The notes below the pieces were generated by a model. That model did not search any database and was not told where the DNA came from. It worked only from the letters and a program-made list of their open reading frames with translations. From an uncultured Coriobacteriaceae bacterium (lineage in GTDB: Bacteria > Actinomycetota > Coriobacteriia > Coriobacteriales > Atopobiaceae): a stretch of DNA of 8,430 nt. Positions within the stretch are counted from its first letter, which is position 1. Every line of letters begins with the position of its first letter. Below, piece after piece: positions 6,445-8,430 of the stretch. The position numbers and the translations under genes are program-made. The stretch spans positions 1 through 8,430 of the forward strand of contig URWR01000063.1 in assembly GCA_900551595.1 (NCBI GenBank), given 5' to 3'.

Positions 6445-7620
6445 ATGCAGAAATCAACAACTGACCCTATATATCTTGACTATGCAGCAAGCGCACCATT
6501 GCGTCCGGAGGCACTTGCTGCCGAAGCTGCATACCGAAGCCTGCGGTGTGCTGGTGCAAATCCCAACTCCCTCCATACGCTGGGACGAGAAGCTGCACGA
6601 GAACTCGATAAAGCACGCCAAACCTTTGCTCGCGTACTTGGTGGTGGATTTCGGCCAAGCGATATTATCTTTACCTCAGGTGGTACCGAATCAAATAACC
6701 TTGCTGTTATTGGTCTTGCAGAAGGAATGCGTGCGCGCAACAGCAAGCGTACATGCGTCGTGCTCGCTGCAATTGAGCACGATTCAGTTCTCGATTTAGC
6801 GCCTGTCTTGCGTGGCCGTGGCTTTGAAGTGCGCATCGTTCGGCCAAGACACGATGGCACCGTAGGACCTGACGAGCTGCGCTCTGTGTTGGATACAAGC
6901 TGTGCGCTTATCTCTGTTATGGCTGCAAATAACGAGACTGGCGTTTTAATGGATATAGCATCCCTTGCAAAGCTTGCTCATGACTCGGGCGCACTTTTCC
7001 ACACCGATGCCGTACAGGCATTTTGCCGTGTTCCGCTTGACCTTGCTGATGTCGATGCTGTTAGTGTTGCCGGTCATAAGATTGGCGCTCCTGTAGGGAC
7101 CGGCGTGCTCGCCGTTCGCTCACGCTGTCCTCTGAAAGCTCAATCGTTTGGTGGGGGACAAGAAGCAGGAAAACGAGCGGGGACCCAGGATGTTTGTGGT
7201 GCGGTTACCTTCGCCCAGGTAGCAGATGCCGTCTTTCATAACATGGATACGGTACGGCCCCTCGTTGCTGAACGTGCCAATCGTCTTTACGAGCGACTCT
7301 GTGCACCTGGCACCCAGATTGTTCCCACAACACAGGCCCATATTGATGACACACGTCTTCCCGGTTTGGTAAGTGTTATGGCATCACATGTAGATTCAGA
7401 GACACTCGTTTTGCGTCTTGATGAGGCGGGTTTTGAAGTCTCTGCTGCATCTGCCTGTTCGTCCGGATCCCTTGATGCAAGTCATGTACTTCTCGCAATG
7501 GGTATTCCACGAGACCTTGCTTTGGGCTCACTTCGTATATCATTCGATGAACGCGTTTCAGATCGTGAATTAGATTTGTTCGCAGAGGCACTTCTCAACA
7601 TCGTTGCATCAGCACGTTAA
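6445..7620 (+). CDS. Class-V PLP-dependent cysteine desulfurase (NifS/IscS family)
   Basis: 391 residues, normal for the family. It removes sulfur from L-cysteine, giving alanine and an enzyme persulfide for Fe-S clusters or tRNA thiolation. N-terminal Tyr-Leu-Asp-Tyr-Ala-Ala-Ser-Ala-Pro (10-18) is typical. PLP contacts are the Thr-Ser-Gly-Gly-Thr-Glu-Ser-Asn-Asn stretch (77-85), His112, Asn163 in Ala-Asn-Asn-Glu-Thr-Gly, Asp188 and Gln191. The Schiff-base lysine is Lys212 in Ala-Gly-His-Lys-Ile-Gly. Gly-Gly-Gly-Gln-Glu-Ala-Gly begins at 236. The catalytic cysteine is Cys338 in Ser-Ala-Cys-Ser-Ser-Gly-Ser, in the loop arrangement of group I (IscS/NifS) rather than SufS. No iscU or sufU scaffold is visible beside it, so I leave the choice among iscS, nifS and a tRNA-thiolation enzyme open. 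The ATG at 6445 follows the rpe stop by 2 nt, with only a weak GAGG upstream (6430-6433). Confidence 0.93.
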   Translation: MQKSTTDPIYLDYAASAPLRPEALAAEAAYRSLRCAGANPNSLHTLGREAARELDKARQTFARVLGGGFRPSDIIFTSGGTESNNLAVIGLAEGMRARNSKRTCVVLAAIEHDSVLDLAPVLRGRGFEVRIVRPRHDGTVGPDELRSVLDTSCALISVMAANNETGVLMDIASLAKLAHDSGALFHTDAVQAFCRVPLDLADVDAVSVAGHKIGAPVGTGVLAVRSRCPLKAQSFGGGQEAGKRAGTQDVCGAVTFAQVADAVFHNMDTVRPLVAERANRLYERLCAPGTQIVPTTQAHIDDTRLPGLVSVMASHVDSETLVLRLDEAGFEVSAASACSSGSLDASHVLLAMGIPRDLALGSLRISFDERVSDRELDLFAEALLNIVASAR

Positions 7621-7633
7621 TACCGTGCTATGC
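7606..7633 (+). other. 10-bp bulged hairpin with the desulfurase stop codon in its loop
   Basis: GCAT-C-AGCACG (7606-7616) pairs with CGTGCTATGC (7624-7633): ten pairs with a single bulged C at 7610 and a 7-nt loop, TTAATAC, that contains the stop TAA (7618-7620). The bases after it (7634-7649) are only moderately T-rich, so it is at best a poor intrinsic terminator. It may act as an attenuator, a processing site or an RNA 3'-end stabiliser in the largest intergenic gap of the window. The pairing is directly visible; function is inferred. Confidence 0.5.
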
Positions 7634-7674
7634 TGCATGGTGTTCTCTCAAAAGGAATAACTATTACTCAACCA

Positions 7675-7680
7675 TGGAGG
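7675..7680 (+). promoter_or_regulatory. Ribosome binding site that fixes the start of the zinc-ribbon gene
   Basis: TGGAGG lies 5 nt before the ATG at 7686. An in-frame ATG at 7674 overlaps this same element and has no good Shine-Dalgarno of its own at proper distance, so the downstream ATG is preferred and the protein begins Met-Thr-Arg-Thr-Glu. Confidence 0.75.
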
Positions 7681-7685
7681 TTCTA

Positions 7686-8408
7686 ATGACGCGCACGGAA
7701 GCCCTGGTAAGGCTCCAGCAAGTAGATCTCGAACTCATTCGCCGCAAGCGCGCATTGGAAGCCTTGCCTCAAGGAAACAAAATCAAAGAGATTCGAGCTG
7801 CAGCAAAAAAGCTTGCCTCTGAGCTCACTAAGATCGTAGGTATTCGCAAAGATATTGAGATGGATCTTGCTGAAAACTCAGAGCAGCACGATAAAATGGC
7901 TCATCTTGTAGATAAGGTTCAACAAGACGCACTTGAAGGCCCACAGGATTACAAAGCTGTACGAGAACTTGAGCAGCAGCTTACTCATTTAGCCAAGCGC
8001 CTGGAGAAGCTTGAATTTGAGCGCAACGAGCTGGAAAGCAAGCTCGCTAAAATCCAGACGTCAGAGAAAAAGGCCCGTGAAGTTGCTGAGCGTCTTTCAC
8101 AGGAGGGGCACGCACAGGCTACGTCCTATCAGGAACAGAGTGCTCAGATAACTGCTGAGATTGAAAAACTCAGCGCTGAACGTGAAATGCTTGTGAGTGA
8201 GCTTCCACAGGAGCTTCTCGATACCTATGCAAAGGCATGCAAACGCTTTGATGGCCTCGCGGTAGAAACACTTACAGGCAACAGGCCTTCAATTTGCCGT
8301 GTAACCCTTCAGCCGAGTGACTTCGCAGACATACGTCGTTCTAACGATGATATCTGTGAATGTCCCTACTGCCATCGCATTTTGGTAACTTCAACTGCAT
8401 TTGAGTAA
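7686..8408 (+). CDS. Coiled-coil protein with altered C4-type zinc ribbon (COG1579 / zf-RING_7 family)
   Basis: 240 residues, usual family length. About residues 5-175 are highly charged and heptad-like, with Leu, Ile and Ala at regular spacing, and predict a long antiparallel coiled coil. The end, about 196-235, is the family's zinc ribbon. Members such as Helicobacter HP0958 normally have two Cys-x2-Cys pairs. Here the second pair is intact (Cys226-Pro-Tyr-Cys229), but in the first pair only the second cysteine remains (Cys204; the expected first position is Pro201). An extra Cys224 sits 2 residues before the second pair and might replace the missing ligand. The biochemical role is not settled: HP0958 has been linked to RpoN and flagellar mRNA, which need not apply here. 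The start at 7686 follows a good TGGAGG. The gene stands 65 nt after the desulfurase and 10 nt before the next apparent start. Confidence 0.87.
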   Translation: MTRTEALVRLQQVDLELIRRKRALEALPQGNKIKEIRAAAKKLASELTKIVGIRKDIEMDLAENSEQHDKMAHLVDKVQQDALEGPQDYKAVRELEQQLTHLAKRLEKLEFERNELESKLAKIQTSEKKAREVAERLSQEGHAQATSYQEQSAQITAEIEKLSAEREMLVSELPQELLDTYAKACKRFDGLAVETLTGNRPSICRVTLQPSDFADIRRSNDDICECPYCHRILVTSTAFE

Positions 8409-8418
8409 GGCGACACTT

Positions 8419-8430
8419 ATGGCTACAAAA
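8419..8430 (+). CDS. Probable start of the next gene (cut by window end)
   Basis: An ATG at 8419 opens a frame (Met-Ala-Thr-Lys) that runs off the window. AAGG at 8407-8410 stands 8 nt before it and overlaps the stop of the preceding gene, which fits continued operon structure. Four codons are too few to identify a product. Confidence 0.45.

Noticed and set aside
5858..6460. 200-codon open frame on the minus strand opposite rpe
   Set aside because: It lies almost wholly opposite a clear rpe gene with intact motifs, shows no recognisable domain, and its composition is what an antisense reading of coding DNA gives.
7604..7634. TTGCAT ... TATGCT as a promoter before the zinc-ribbon gene
   Set aside because: The spacer is 19 nt and both boxes are poor matches. 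The same bases are better explained by the hairpin at 7606-7633.
7674..7685. ATG at 7674 as the start of the zinc-ribbon protein
   Set aside because: This ATG overlaps the Shine-Dalgarno that serves the ATG at 7686, and the 4 extra residues are not supported.

Overview
The window is a gene-dense, single-strand stretch of core bacterial chromosome. Every supported gene lies on the + strand. Spacings run from 8-nt overlaps to one 65-nt gap, so most or all of it is probably one transcription unit whose promoter lies upstream of base 1. I see no mobile element, tRNA, rRNA, CRISPR array or phage gene. Base composition is roughly balanced and codon use looks uniform. The order plsC - ispH - PDZ/radical-SAM (DUF512) gene - der - plsY - gpsA is the arrangement I associate with Clostridia and with the actinobacterial class Coriobacteriia. 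The balanced GC and the actinobacterial flavour of several proteins make a coriobacterium (Atopobium/Olsenella/Eggerthella relatives) my best guess. I cannot name a genus from sequence alone.

Layout: 1-382 is the C-terminal part of an acyl-glycerol-phosphate acyltransferase (PlsC). 400-1251 is IspH, the last enzyme of the MEP isoprenoid pathway. 1244-2686 is a PDZ plus Cys-x3-Cys-x2-Cys protein of the DUF512 family, which is conserved but has no settled function. 2741-4054 is the double-GTPase ribosome assembly factor Der. 4056-4742 is the membrane acyltransferase PlsY. 4739-5752 is glycerol-3-phosphate dehydrogenase GpsA. 5768-6442 is ribulose-phosphate 3-epimerase. 6445-7620 is a class-V cysteine desulfurase. 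7686-8408 is a coiled-coil protein with an altered C4 zinc ribbon. A further gene appears to begin at 8419.

The genes link core processes. GpsA makes sn-glycerol 3-phosphate, PlsY acylates it to lysophosphatidic acid, and PlsC acylates that to phosphatidic acid, so most of the route to phospholipid is here (PlsX, which supplies acyl-phosphate, is not). IspH and probably the DUF512 protein need Fe-S clusters, and the cysteine desulfurase could supply their sulfur. Der serves 50S subunit assembly and Rpe the pentose phosphate pathway.

This is ordinary housekeeping DNA and I find no clearly new system. The points worth a second look are small: the uncharacterised DUF512 protein with a perfect 8-bp hairpin in its first codons; a stem over the plsY ribosome binding site at the der/plsY junction; a 10-bp bulged hairpin holding the stop codon of the desulfurase gene, followed by an 18-codon reading frame ending in TAATG on the next gene; and a zinc ribbon that has lost one of its four usual cysteines.
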